From Enterococcus sp. CSURQ0835 (GTDB lineage Bacteria; Bacillota; Bacilli; Lactobacillales; Enterococcaceae): DNA of 38,439 nt. Positions 26,353 to 34,949 of the stretch are shown here, one piece after another. Both the position numbers and the translations under genes were made by a program. Location: assembly GCF_902706605.1 (NCBI RefSeq), contig NZ_CACSLH010000029.1:1-38439 (forward strand), written 5' to 3'. The notes under the pieces are model-generated. The model did no database searches, was not told where the DNA came from, and worked only from the letters and a program-made list of their open reading frames with translations. Numbering within the stretch: position 1 is the stretch's first letter; every line of letters begins with the position of its first letter.

Positions 26353-27210
26353 TTATGCGCCTCCTGTTTTTTCTTCTATTATAAGGTCTGCTTGTTCAAC
26401 TTGTTCTGACCATTTTTTGATGAAGGCGACACACTGATTGACTTCTTTAGAATCCAAGTGATGTCGTTGGATCAAATAAAAGTTACGCAAGTATTCTTCT
26501 GGCAAGCTTTCATAAGGCAAGTGGTGTTCTGTTGCCGCGCGCTTTGAAATGATAGTTTTTCCGACTCCTTGTTTGATCAACTCAATGATGATCTCATTGT
26601 TTTTGACTTCTAAAAAAGGCCCTTTGATGTTGTATTCTTCTAAGTAGCGTTTCGTATAATGATACACACCTGAGGAAGTCTCTCGCAAAAGCCATGGTCC
26701 TGTTTGACCGACTAAGACCAATTGATCCCGCATCATTGTAAACCGTTTGATGCGTCCAGTCGATAAAGGTTTTTCAATAAACCCTAATTCGATCTCATGA
26801 CGACTAGCCGCTTCTAACACTTCGATCGAGTTCATCATTTGGATCGAAAAATCGATCGTGGGAAAAGCGGGGATCAGTTCGGTTAATAATTTTGGCAACA
26901 AATAAACAGCAAATGTATGGGAAGCAGCGATACGACATGAGACGCGTTGATCTTGTTCTCGTGAGATCCGGTCGATGATCCCATTCCAATCTTCCAATAG
27001 ATCTAGTGTCCCTTGATACAACAAATCGGCTTGCGGCGTCGCGACGATCTCACGCCGTCCATTGCGAGTAAAAAGGGGTGTGTCGAGTTCGGTTTCCAAT
27101 TGTTTGATCTGACTTGAGACAGAAGGCTGTGAGATGAATAAGATCTCGCCAGCTTTTGAAAAATTACGCGTCTCGTAAACGACCCGAAAGGTTTCCAGCA
27201 ATTTAAACAT
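26353..27210 (-). CDS. LysR family regulator, YeiE/CysL-like
   Basis: The 285-residue regulator has an N-terminal winged HTH (residues 1-60: TRNFSKAGEILFISQPSVSS) and a periplasmic-binding-like effector domain. The ATG at 27210 follows GGAAGTGA; a further upstream frame has no site. It is divergent from a YeiH-family permease. In enterobacteria yeiE-yeiH is a comparable LysR-permease pair linked to sulfite response, so it likely controls the permease and itself. The pentapeptide gene is co-transcribed downstream. Confidence 0.88.
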   Translation of the reverse strand: MFKLLETFRVVYETRNFSKAGEILFISQPSVSSQIKQLETELDTPLFTRNGRREIVATPQADLLYQGTLDLLEDWNGIIDRISREQDQRVSCRIAASHTFAVYLLPKLLTELIPAFPTIDFSIQMMNSIEVLEAASRHEIELGFIEKPLSTGRIKRFTMMRDQLVLVGQTGPWLLRETSSGVYHYTKRYLEEYNIKGPFLEVKNNEIIIELIKQGVGKTIISKRAATEHHLPYESLPEEYLRNFYLIQRHHLDSKEVNQCVAFIKKWSEQVEQADLIIEEKTGGA

Positions 27211-27240
27211 TGTAATCACTTCCATTAATTTTCTTTATGA

Positions 27241-27288
27241 TAACTATTATAACAATAATTAATCAAGATAGTTAGAGATGTGTATAAT
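27241..27288. promoter_or_regulatory. LysR/YeiH divergent promoters with an inverted repeat
   Basis: TAACTAT (27241-27247) and ATAGTTA (27268-27274) form perfect 7-bp arms with a 20-base spacer; ATTAT/ATAAT lies inside. The lysR -10 (TGT-TATAAT on the minus strand, TATAAT at 27251-27246) is within the repeat; the yeiH -10 TATAAT is at 27283-27288 with TTAATC (27259-27264) as weak -35. This is the usual place for LysR binding. Confidence 0.6.
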
Positions 27289-27320
27289 AAAAAATGTCAA
27301 AAGAGAAAGGGAAGTGACGT

Positions 27321-28355
27321 ATGTTAAATACAGTAAAGGAAAAAACACATATGAAGCAAAATACAATTTTACCAGGGTTATTACTTTCATTTATCGTAGC
27401 CGCTGTCAGCAAGGGCTTAGGTTTGATTTTTCCCGAGATCGGCGGCGCGACGATCGCGATCTTGATGGGGATCTTATTAGGCAATACCGTTTTTAAACAA
27501 TCGATCTTAGCCACGGGGACAAAATTTGCGGAAAGTCGTTTACTGGAATATTCCGTGGTGTTGTTAGGGTTTACGGTCACGTTCCAAACGATTGCACATA
27601 TTGGACTAAAGGGGATCGCATTAGTGTTAGTATTAATGAGCGTGACGATTTTTAGTGCCTATAAGATTGGGCGTAAGTTAGGCTTTGGCGAGAAGTTAGC
27701 GTTGATGATGGGCGCCGGGAACGCAGTTTGTGGCTCTTCTGCGATTGGGGCTGTAGCGCCTGCCATTGGAGCGGACGATGAAGAAAAAGGCCAAGTCATT
27801 ACACTAGTCAATTTGCTAGGGACCGTCATGATGTTGACCTTACCGTTTTTGGGGATGGCATTATTTGGTGATAGTCTGTTAGCTAAAAGTGCGATGCTAG
27901 GCGGAACGTTGCAATCAGTTGGCCAAGTTGTCGCAGGTGCCAGTTTAGTCAATAGTGAGACCGTCAAATTTGCCATGCTGTTTAAAATCATGCGCATCAT
28001 GATGTTAGTCGTCGTCGTGTTTATTTTTGAACGTAAAATGGCAAAAGACAGTCACGGCGAAAATTTAAAAGATAAAGAGGCCAAAACGGGTAAATTACCG
28101 ATTCCGTGGTATGTATTAGGTTTTCTGATCTGCTGCGTCTTGAACAGTTTTATCTCATTACCCCATGTTTTAGATACTGGCGCTCATTTTTTCAGTACGT
28201 GGTTTGAAACGACGGCACTAGCTGCGATCGGGTTGCGTTTAGACTTTAAAAAATTCATGAAAGAAGGCCCGCGCTTTTTGATTTATGGATTATCTGTTGG
28301 TGCAATCCAGACTGTGCTCGTTACTGTTTTGATTTTTGTACTCAATATTCGTTAA
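27321..28355 (+). CDS. yeiH: YeiH family permease (UPF0324), predicted sulfate/sulfite exporter
   Basis: The 344-residue protein has about ten hydrophobic helices and YeiH/UPF0324 hallmarks: [18 protein letters not shown] in the middle and the [18 protein letters not shown] block near the C-terminus. AAAGGGAAG precedes the ATG at 27321; a second ATG (27351, AAAGGA upstream) gives [11 protein letters not shown] and may be the true start. Family members are annotated as putative sulfate exporters; the transported ion has not been firmly settled. It is divergent from a LysR regulator that probably controls it. Confidence 0.88.
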   Translation: MLNTVKEKTHMKQNTILPGLLLSFIVAAVSKGLGLIFPEIGGATIAILMGILLGNTVFKQSILATGTKFAESRLLEYSVVLLGFTVTFQTIAHIGLKGIALVLVLMSVTIFSAYKIGRKLGFGEKLALMMGAGNAVCGSSAIGAVAPAIGADDEEKGQVITLVNLLGTVMMLTLPFLGMALFGDSLLAKSAMLGGTLQSVGQVVAGASLVNSETVKFAMLFKIMRIMMLVVVVFIFERKMAKDSHGENLKDKEAKTGKLPIPWYVLGFLICCVLNSFISLPHVLDTGAHFFSTWFETTALAAIGLRLDFKKFMKEGPRFLIYGLSVGAIQTVLVTVLIFVLNIR

Positions 28356-28381
28356 AAGCTAAATGGTCTTTATTGATTAAA

Positions 28382-28421
28382 AAAGCCGCCTAACTGTTAG
28401 TTTTAGCAGTTAGGCGGCTTT
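28382..28421. terminator. Terminator between yeiH and the PocR/AraC gene
   Basis: A perfect 15-bp stem (28382-28396 with 28407-28421). The minus strand has a T-run of six after it, so it best serves the regulator gene, but it can stop both convergent transcripts. Confidence 0.85.
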
Positions 28422-28428
28422 CAGAGTA

Positions 28429-29394
28429 TCAAATTGGTTGTTTCTGATGTTTCTTGCGGTATTTCAACGGTGTCATGCCGATCGTTTGCTTAAATAAGCG
28501 AATGAAATAGCTGGGATCAGGATACCCTAATTTATGACTGATCTCATGGATCGAAAGGTTAGGATCTTCCAACAATTCGATCGCCCAGTGCATTTTTAAT
28601 TTGCGATAGATATGACTGAAGGAATCTCCGAACTCTTCTTTGATCAGGCGACTTAAATAAGCAGGACTCAAGTTGGTGATCTCAGCTAGTTCATTTAGTG
28701 TGTATTGGATCGATTGATTTTCTAAGATCGCATCGATTGCAGGCTGAAGCAACTGATTATCGGCTAAATAAGTTTTAGGAACCGCCTTTGTTTTGTTGCA
28801 AGCACTGCTGTCATTTAGATCAGTTGCTTCTAAATGTAACGCATTTTGATAAGCATCAATAAAATAATTTTTTTTCAACGATTCTGAGATCAAATAAGAA
28901 CTAATCTCGACTAAAAAATCAGTGATCTGCTGGATCTCAGCTAATGTTTTTTCCGGGATTGCTTGATAAGCACCTCGATTAGTTGCTAAGACAGTTCGCC
29001 GCAGCTGTTCATCAGAAAAGTTTAAGATCGGTGGCAAATGCTTTGGTTCTTTCAAGCGAACTTGCCCTGCGACGATCGCCCCTAAAAAACGTCGGTCGCT
29101 CATCAGCGGAATGACGATATCCACTAGTCCTAAATGACAATTATAAACACAAGGTTGTTGTGTCTGAGCGGCTTTTTTTAAGGCCAGCATTCGGCATTCA
29201 CCACAATAATTTTTAAGTTTAGGCTCTTGCTGCAAGACTTGGCAGAAAGGTTGCTGACCGCTGACTTGTGAGAGTGCATGCCCACTGCGATCGATTAAGA
29301 CGAGGCGCACTTGTGTCAACTGCGCGATTTTATCTTGTAATTTATTCCACTTTTCCAATTCAAGAATCTGTTCTAATTTGATTGGTAACCCCAT
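28429..29394 (-). CDS. PocR-domain AraC family regulator
   Basis: The 321-residue regulator combines an N-terminal PocR sensory domain (about residues 5-185) with a C-terminal AraC double HTH (about 222-318; LNELAEITNLSPAYLSRLIK, then ISHKLGYPDPSYFIRLFKQT). The PocR Cys set is present: Cys51, Cys64, Cys67, Cys82 and Cys86 (YCGECR, CVYNCHLG). PocR proteins control propanediol or glycerol use elsewhere, but no such genes are here; neighbours are yeiH and a lipoprotein. ATG at 29394 is chosen; a GTG at 29403 is an alternative. A TATAAT (29418-29413, minus) is its likely -10. Confidence 0.87.
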   Translation of the reverse strand: MGLPIKLEQILELEKWNKLQDKIAQLTQVRLVLIDRSGHALSQVSGQQPFCQVLQQEPKLKNYCGECRMLALKKAAQTQQPCVYNCHLGLVDIVIPLMSDRRFLGAIVAGQVRLKEPKHLPPILNFSDEQLRRTVLATNRGAYQAIPEKTLAEIQQITDFLVEISSYLISESLKKNYFIDAYQNALHLEATDLNDSSACNKTKAVPKTYLADNQLLQPAIDAILENQSIQYTLNELAEITNLSPAYLSRLIKEEFGDSFSHIYRKLKMHWAIELLEDPNLSIHEISHKLGYPDPSYFIRLFKQTIGMTPLKYRKKHQKQPI

Positions 29395-29811
29395 ATACCT
29401 CACCCCACTTTAATTATATAACATTTGTCATTCGAAATAAAATATTTATCTTTTTGTAACATTGCTAAACAAAATAAAATAAAGTTGCAATGAAAAATGT
29501 TGTCAAATTTATGTTAAACTCACATAAAGTTTGCATTTTGCTTCAAATTATTCGTTTTAATTATTTAATATAAGAAAAAAATAAGTTTTTTAGCAAAGGC
29601 CCTAGACAGCAAAAAGGGAGTCGACAGCTGTCAAACCAATCACTTCAGCTCACAAAAAAACGCGTTCTGATAGGAAAAACATGACAAACGAATGAAAAAA
29701 CAACGATTGTAGTGTTTTATAAATAAAGGTTTAAATCAAATTTAAGACCTTGCGATGTCCGCAGTAGAAGCTTACAATGCATCTATAAGCCAAAGAAAAA
29801 AGAGGTATGTT
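29395..29811. other. Gene-free AT-rich region upstream of the lipoprotein gene
   Basis: About 400 bases without a supported gene. It contains the PocR/AraC -10 (29418-29413), a plus-strand promoter-like TTGTCA-N17-CATAAA (29500-29528), a 10-bp palindrome GACAGCTGTC (29623-29632) with a half copy GACAGC at 29605-29610, and the lipoprotein promoter at 29750-29778. Confidence 0.5.
29750..29778 (+). promoter_or_regulatory. Promoter of the three-repeat lipoprotein gene
   Basis: TTGCGA (29750-29755), exactly 17 bases, TACAAT (29773-29778). The predicted transcript begins near 29785, 27 bases before the ATG at 29812, so upstream in-frame codons are excluded. Confidence 0.6.
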
Positions 29812-30807
29812 ATGAAAAAGACAGTATTTTTATTAAGTCTCGTTACAACGACGATCTTGTTAGGCGCTTGTGCTACTAATACAGAAAAAACAAGCAGCCA
29901 CAATGCAGATAACCAAAAACAATCGACTATCGTTACGAAGAAAAAACAATCTTCAGCCGGCACAACTTCCGCAGCTGCTAATTCAAAAAAAGCAATGAGT
30001 GAATCGCAAAACAGCACTGCGACCAGTAAGGCAGCCGCTAAAAAAGAGAGTCAAGCAACCACTCAACAATCTCAAAGTTCTGCCCAAGGAGCGAACACGA
30101 CGCAAAGTAACAACGCAACGGGCCAGTCGAAATTGAGCATTCCCGCCGATGTCTTAAGTGCTTATCGGACTGCTATCAAACAAGCCGGGTTAGACAGTTC
30201 AGCGTTTTCTGATCAACAGCTGAATGGCTATTACTTAGAAGCGAATAAATCTGGCGATGTAGGGACACTGTTGCAATTTATCGCCCGGGACAAAGGCATG
30301 GATGTGAATCAGTTATTGAATAGTTACTATTCTTATAATGGGTTGAACCAAAACGGCTCACAAAATGCAACGATGCCAGCTGAGATGTTGCAAAGTTATC
30401 GGACTGCGATCGCGCAAGCCGGTTTAGATGCGACGAGCTTTTCAGATGATCAATTGAATCACTATTACCAACAGAATCATTTGTCAGGTGATGTAGGGAC
30501 TCTTTTACAATCGATCGCTCGTGACCGTGGCTTAGATGTGAACGAGTTGCTGAACAATTATTATCGGTATAATGGCCAAACAAGTAACGGCTCACAAGAT
30601 GCGACGATGCCAGCTGACATGTTACAAGCTTACCGTAATGTGATCACGCAAGCCGGTTTAGATGCGACGAGCTTTTCTGATGCTCAGTTGAATCAATATT
30701 ATCGTGATGCGCACTTGTCCGGTGATGCGGGAACGTTACTACAATTTATCGCCCGTGATCGTGGATTAGATTTTAATCAATTACTAGCAACTTACCAAGG
30801 ACAATAA
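29812..30807 (+). CDS. Lipoprotein with three 78-residue tandem repeats
   Basis: The 331-residue protein begins with a lipoprotein signal peptide (MKKTVFLLSL, lipobox LGAC, acylated Cys20), a Ser/Thr/Gln/Lys-rich low-complexity linker (about 21-105), then three tandem repeats starting at residues 111, 189 and 267, a period of exactly 78. Each has PA(D/E)(V/M)LQxYRxxIxQAGLD, a second block near QLNxYY, then SGD(V/A)GTLLQ and IARDRGLDxNxLL. The last repeat lacks the linker. The family was not recognised. Presumed location is the outer face of the membrane. The promoter and terminator make it a single gene. Confidence 0.85.
   Translation: MKKTVFLLSLVTTTILLGACATNTEKTSSHNADNQKQSTIVTKKKQSSAGTTSAAANSKKAMSESQNSTATSKAAAKKESQATTQQSQSSAQGANTTQSNNATGQSKLSIPADVLSAYRTAIKQAGLDSSAFSDQQLNGYYLEANKSGDVGTLLQFIARDKGMDVNQLLNSYYSYNGLNQNGSQNATMPAEMLQSYRTAIAQAGLDATSFSDDQLNHYYQQNHLSGDVGTLLQSIARDRGLDVNELLNNYYRYNGQTSNGSQDATMPADMLQAYRNVITQAGLDATSFSDAQLNQYYRDAHLSGDAGTLLQFIARDRGLDFNQLLATYQGQ
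30139..30804 (+). repeat. Three direct 234-bp coding repeats
   Basis: The units begin at 30142, 30376 and 30610 (spacing 234 bases each). They encode near-identical segments; repeats 2 and 3 share long stretches such as QAGLDATSFSD. Confidence 0.85.
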
Positions 30808-30811
30808 AAGT

Positions 30812-30857
30812 AAACATGCGAGCGACTGTCATCCACAGTTGTTCGCATGTTTTTTTG
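30812..30857. terminator. Terminator of the lipoprotein gene
   Basis: AAACATGCGA (30812-30821) pairs with TCGCATGTTT (30843-30852), with ACTGT/ACAGT inside, followed by a T-run. It sits between convergent genes. Confidence 0.85.
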
Positions 30858-30858
30858 T

Positions 30859-31116
30859 TTACCGATAATAACTCTCCCAGTCAATTCTAAACGTCGGGTC
30901 CGAGAATGCTTGATAGCGCTGATAATCTTGTTGCAACAAATGAAGTTCCCGCTCTAAAACAGTCAGCTGCTCCTCCCGTTCTAACGTTCGCAGTTCAAGG
31001 CGCAAGTTAGCTAATTCGTTTTCGATCAGCGTCTGTCGAATGGTCAAATACTGTAAGGCGAGTTGGATTAATTTTTGGAATTCACCGGAGGAAAGGTCAG
31101 TTGATTTTTTCATCAT
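30859..31116 (-). CDS. Small coiled-coil protein, unknown
   Basis: The 85-residue soluble protein is mostly a charged helix with heptads (about residues 12-68, rich in Leu/Glu/Arg). Start at the first of two ATGs (31116), after GAAAGGAG; upstream codons have no site. It has no Cys, signal peptide or membrane helix. It lies divergent to narG but with its own direction; no link to nitrate reduction can be shown. Confidence 0.7.
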   Translation of the reverse strand: MMKKSTDLSSGEFQKLIQLALQYLTIRQTLIENELANLRLELRTLEREEQLTVLERELHLLQQDYQRYQAFSDPTFRIDWESYYR

Positions 31117-31181
31117 GGTTGCTCCTTTCAAAAGTTTCTTTGTGGGCAAATAAAAAAGATATTTAAAAATGAAGTTGTTAT

Positions 31182-31210
31182 ATGACAGTTTTTATTTGGT
31201 TTGTTAAAAT
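31182..31210 (+). promoter_or_regulatory. narGHJI promoter
   Basis: ATGACA (31182-31187, 5/6 match), 17 bases, TAAAAT (31205-31210) with TGT just before it (extended -10). Start of transcription expected near 31217, leaving a leader of about 64 bases. Confidence 0.65.
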
Positions 31211-31234
31211 GAAATTAATCAGTTCTCATTTAAC
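31203..31234 (+). promoter_or_regulatory. Inverted repeat overlapping the nar -10 box
   Basis: GTTAAAATGA (31203-31212) and TCATTTAAC (31226-31234) match as inverted copies with one extra A in the left arm and 13 bases between. The left arm covers the -10, so a bound protein would block initiation. It does not match the FNR (TTGAT-N4-ATCAA) or Rex consensus. Confidence 0.5.
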
Positions 31235-31280
31235 GATAGCATAGTTTTTTATTTTTGGGTAAGGGATTGCAGAAAGTGAG

Positions 31281-34200
31281 ATGAAGAAGATGAGGAAACC
31301 GCGTTTTTTCAAACCAACCGAAAAATTCAATGGTAGTTTTTCCCAATTGGAAACTAAGAACCGCGAGTGGGAAGCACTTTACAGGCGACGTTGGAGCCAT
31401 GATAAAGTTGTCCGGACGACGCACGGTGTGAACTGTACTGGTTCTTGCAGCTGGAATGTGTACGTTAAATCAGGGATCATTACTTGGGAACATCAAGCAA
31501 CGGATTATCCGAGTTGCGGGCCTGATTCGCCGGAATATGAACCGCGAGGCTGTCCCCGTGGCGCTAGTTTCAGTTGGTATGAGTACAGCCCGTTACGGAT
31601 CAAGTATCCCTATATCAGAGGGAAACTTTGGCAATTATGGACTGAAGCTAAGGTACAAAATGAAGGCGTTGTTAAAGCGTGGGGATCGATCGTTGAAGAC
31701 CCTGTAAAAGCTGCCAGTTACAAAAGTGCGCGGGGTAAAGGTGGTCTCGTACGAGTAAAATGGGAAGATGCGTTAGAAATGATGGCAGCGATGTTGATCT
31801 ACACAATCAAAAAATATGGTCCCGATCGGATCGCGGGTTTTTCACCGATTCCTGCCATGTCGATGATCAGTTACGCGGCAGGGAGTCGTTTTTTATCACT
31901 GTTAGGTGGCGAGCTGTTGAGCTTTTACGATTGGTATGCTGATCTGCCGCCTTCTTCTCCGCAAGTGTGGGGCGAGCAGACCGATGTACCAGAATCAGGA
32001 GATTGGTACAACAGCCAATATTTGATGATGTGGGGTTCAAATGTTCCACTGACTCGAACGCCTGATGCCCATTTTATGACGGAAGCACGTTACAAAGGGA
32101 CAAAAGTCGTTGCGGTCAGTCCAGATTACGCTGAAAATGTAAAATTCGCTGACAATTGGCTGGCACCTAATCCTGGGACGGATGCTGCTTTGGCTCAAGG
32201 AATGACCTATACGATCTTGAAAGATTTTTATGTTGATCGTAGTGAGCCGCGTTTTGAAGCTTACGCGAAACAATATACTGACTTGCCTTTTTTAGTCTTA
32301 TTAGAAAAAAATGGCGATCATTTTCGTTCGGGACGTTTCTTGCGATATTCCGATTTGAGTGGTGAGCCTGAAGTAAACGGTGATTGGAAAACAGTCGTCT
32401 TTGATCAATTGACAAATTCGGTGAAAGTACCGAATGGAACGGTCGGTCAACGTTGGGAAGAACAGACCGATTGGAATTTGAAGTTGCAAGATAAAAACGG
32501 TGAACCGATCAATCCAGCTTTGTCGATTTTAGAACACGAGCAAGTAAAATTAGATTTTCCGTATTTTGATGAACAGGGAAGTCAGGTTTTGACGCGTAAC
32601 GTTCCTGTCAAACGTTTGACGTTAAAAGATGGTCAAGCCGCGTTTATTACAACGGTCTATGATTTAATGTTAAGCCAATATGGCATCAAGCGGTTGCTAG
32701 AAGATGACTTAGCTGCTAGTGGTTATGAGGATGCGTCGAGTCCTTACACACCAGCTTGGCAAGAAAAGATCACTGGGGTTAAACAAAGTCTCGTCATTCA
32801 GATCGGACGGGAATTTGCTCAAAATGCGCTTGATAGTAATGGAAAATCGATGATCATCATGGGCGCTGGGATCAATCATTGGTATAACAGCGATATGATC
32901 TATCGAACGATCTTTAACTTGATCTTACTGACAGGCTGTGAAGGTGTTTCTGGCGGTGGCTGGGCTCATTATGTTGGACAAGAAAAATTACGACCCAAAG
33001 AAGGCTGGGGCACGATCGCTTTTGCCAAAGACTGGACGGCAGGTGCTCGGCAACAAAATGGCACATCCTTTTTCTATTTTGCTAGTGATCAATGGAAGTA
33101 TGATGAGTTAGATAATCAAGCACAAAAATCTCCGATAGGTCAGATTAAAAACGGCTATGAACATCCTGCTGATTACAATCAAATGGCGATTCGTTTAGGG
33201 TGGCTACCAAGTTATCCGCAGTTTGATCGGAATAATCTAACTTTTGTAACGGAGTATGGGACCACGGATGAACAAACGGTAGTAGACAAAGTCGTCGCAG
33301 AGTTGAAAAAAGGCACGTTGAAATTTGCGGCAGAGTCACCCGATAAAAATGAAAATCAGCCAAAAGGACTTTTCATTTGGCGCTCTAATTTATTTTCTTC
33401 TAGTGGCAAAGGGCAAGAGTATTTCATGAAACATTTATTAGGTGCAGAAAATGGACTATTAGCAAAAACGAATGAACAATTTAAGCCAGTAGAGATGGAA
33501 TGGTTGGAAGAAGAAGTTCAAGGCAAGCTAGATCTAGTCGTGACCCTTGATTTCCGGATGGTCTCAACACCGATGTATTCAGATATTGTTTTACCTGCTG
33601 CGACTTGGTACGAAAAAGAAGACCTGTCTAGTACCGATATGCATCCTTTCATCCATCCATTCAATGCAGCAGTCGCTCCATTGTGGGAATCAAAAACAGA
33701 TTGGCAGATCTTCCGCACGTTAGCCCAAGAAGTCCAAACATTGGCGAAGACAGAATTACCTGAACCGGTGTATGATCTCCATGCGGCGCCCCTTGGACAT
33801 GATTCACCAGCCGAGATCGCCCAACCGTTAGGCCAGATCAAAGATTGGAAAAAAGATGAGATCGACGCGATTCCAGGGAAGACATTACCCAATTTGCAAT
33901 TGATCCAACGTGACTACACAAAACTATATGATCAATTTATTTCACTGGGGCCTAATTTAGAAAATGGTCGTGTCGGCGGAGAAGGATTCAGTTTTCCAAT
34001 CGGCGAACAATATGATGAGTTGAAAAAAATGAATGGAGTTTACGCTAGCGGGGACAACCAAGGCTGTCCAAAGATCTATGACGAAAAACAAGTTGCCGAT
34101 GCGATCTTAACTTTATCCAGCACCTCAAATGGGAAAGTGGCTTTAGCAGCCTGGCAAGATGCTGAGCAAAAAACTGGGATGAAACTGACTGATATCGGAG

Positions 34201-34949
34201 AAGGCTATCAGCAAGTCCGAATGGATTTTAACGCGATTACGGCCCAACCGCGGGAGACTTTACCAACCCCGGTCTTTACAAGTGTCAAAAAAGATGGGGA
34301 ACGCTACTCGCCGTTTACCCTAAATATTGAACGTTTCGTACCGTTTCGAACGTTGACTGGCCGCCAACAATTTTATATCGATCATGAGATCTTCCAAGAA
34401 TATGGTGAGATGCTGCCAACCTATAAGCCGACCTTACCACCTCAAGTCATGGGACCGAAAGATCAAGTGATTAAGCCGGTGGAAAACGAGCTGACATTGC
34501 GCTATATGACTCCTCATGGCAAATGGAACATTCACACGACGTATCAAGATAATTTGCAGATGCTGACCTTATTCCGCGGTGGTCCTAACGTTTGGATCAG
34601 TTTAGAAGACGCGGCTACGTTAGGAGTAAAAGATAATGATTGGCTAGAACTTTACAATCGTAATGGCGTCGTGACGGCTCGAGCGGTAATCTCTCATCGA
34701 ATGCCTACAGGAAGTATGTACATGTATCACGCCCAGGATATGCATATTCAAGTACCGCTTTCCACTATTACCGGAAATCGCGGCGGTAGCCATAATGCAC
34801 CGACACAAGTCCATATCAAGCCCACTCAAATGGTCGGTGGTTATGCGCAACTGAGTTATGGGTTTAATTATTACGGTCCAATCGGAAATCAGCGTGATCT
34901 TTATGTGGCGGTGCGGAAATTGGAAGAGGTGAACTGGAATGAAGATTAA
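31281..34949 (+). CDS. narG: Respiratory nitrate reductase alpha subunit NarG
   Basis: The 1222-residue NarG is the molybdenum (bis-MGD) catalytic subunit that reduces nitrate to nitrite on the cytoplasmic face. The N-terminal FS0 ligands are His48, Cys52, Cys56 and Cys91 (THGVNCTGSCSWNVYV; RGCPRGASF), matching the NarG pattern of one His and three Cys. The molybdenum Asp region YDWYADLPPSSPQVW, GEQTDVPESGDWY and DIVLPAATWYEKEDLSSTDM are typical. The length is normal. The start codon is not firm: only a weak GAAAGTGAG precedes ATG 31281, and an ATG at 31290 is an alternative. It overlaps narH by 11 bases. Confidence 0.97.
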   Translation: MKKMRKPRFFKPTEKFNGSFSQLETKNREWEALYRRRWSHDKVVRTTHGVNCTGSCSWNVYVKSGIITWEHQATDYPSCGPDSPEYEPRGCPRGASFSWYEYSPLRIKYPYIRGKLWQLWTEAKVQNEGVVKAWGSIVEDPVKAASYKSARGKGGLVRVKWEDALEMMAAMLIYTIKKYGPDRIAGFSPIPAMSMISYAAGSRFLSLLGGELLSFYDWYADLPPSSPQVWGEQTDVPESGDWYNSQYLMMWGSNVPLTRTPDAHFMTEARYKGTKVVAVSPDYAENVKFADNWLAPNPGTDAALAQGMTYTILKDFYVDRSEPRFEAYAKQYTDLPFLVLLEKNGDHFRSGRFLRYSDLSGEPEVNGDWKTVVFDQLTNSVKVPNGTVGQRWEEQTDWNLKLQDKNGEPINPALSILEHEQVKLDFPYFDEQGSQVLTRNVPVKRLTLKDGQAAFITTVYDLMLSQYGIKRLLEDDLAASGYEDASSPYTPAWQEKITGVKQSLVIQIGREFAQNALDSNGKSMIIMGAGINHWYNSDMIYRTIFNLILLTGCEGVSGGGWAHYVGQEKLRPKEGWGTIAFAKDWTAGARQQNGTSFFYFASDQWKYDELDNQAQKSPIGQIKNGYEHPADYNQMAIRLGWLPSYPQFDRNNLTFVTEYGTTDEQTVVDKVVAELKKGTLKFAAESPDKNENQPKGLFIWRSNLFSSSGKGQEYFMKHLLGAENGLLAKTNEQFKPVEMEWLEEEVQGKLDLVVTLDFRMVSTPMYSDIVLPAATWYEKEDLSSTDMHPFIHPFNAAVAPLWESKTDWQIFRTLAQEVQTLAKTELPEPVYDLHAAPLGHDSPAEIAQPLGQIKDWKKDEIDAIPGKTLPNLQLIQRDYTKLYDQFISLGPNLENGRVGGEGFSFPIGEQYDELKKMNGVYASGDNQGCPKIYDEKQVADAILTLSSTSNGKVALAAWQDAEQKTGMKLTDIGEGYQQVRMDFNAITAQPRETLPTPVFTSVKKDGERYSPFTLNIERFVPFRTLTGRQQFYIDHEIFQEYGEMLPTYKPTLPPQVMGPKDQVIKPVENELTLRYMTPHGKWNIHTTYQDNLQMLTLFRGGPNVWISLEDAATLGVKDNDWLELYNRNGVVTARAVISHRMPTGSMYMYHAQDMHIQVPLSTITGNRGGSHNAPTQVHIKPTQMVGGYAQLSYGFNYYGPIGNQRDLYVAVRKLEEVNWNED

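Noticed and set aside
29755-29811. Longer start for the lipoprotein at 29755
   Set aside because: It would lie within the promoter and upstream of the predicted transcript start, and would bury the lipoprotein signal peptide.
30142-30807. Periodic repeats as a CRISPR array
   Set aside because: The 234-base period is in frame with a lipoprotein gene and encodes conserved protein repeats, with no spacers.
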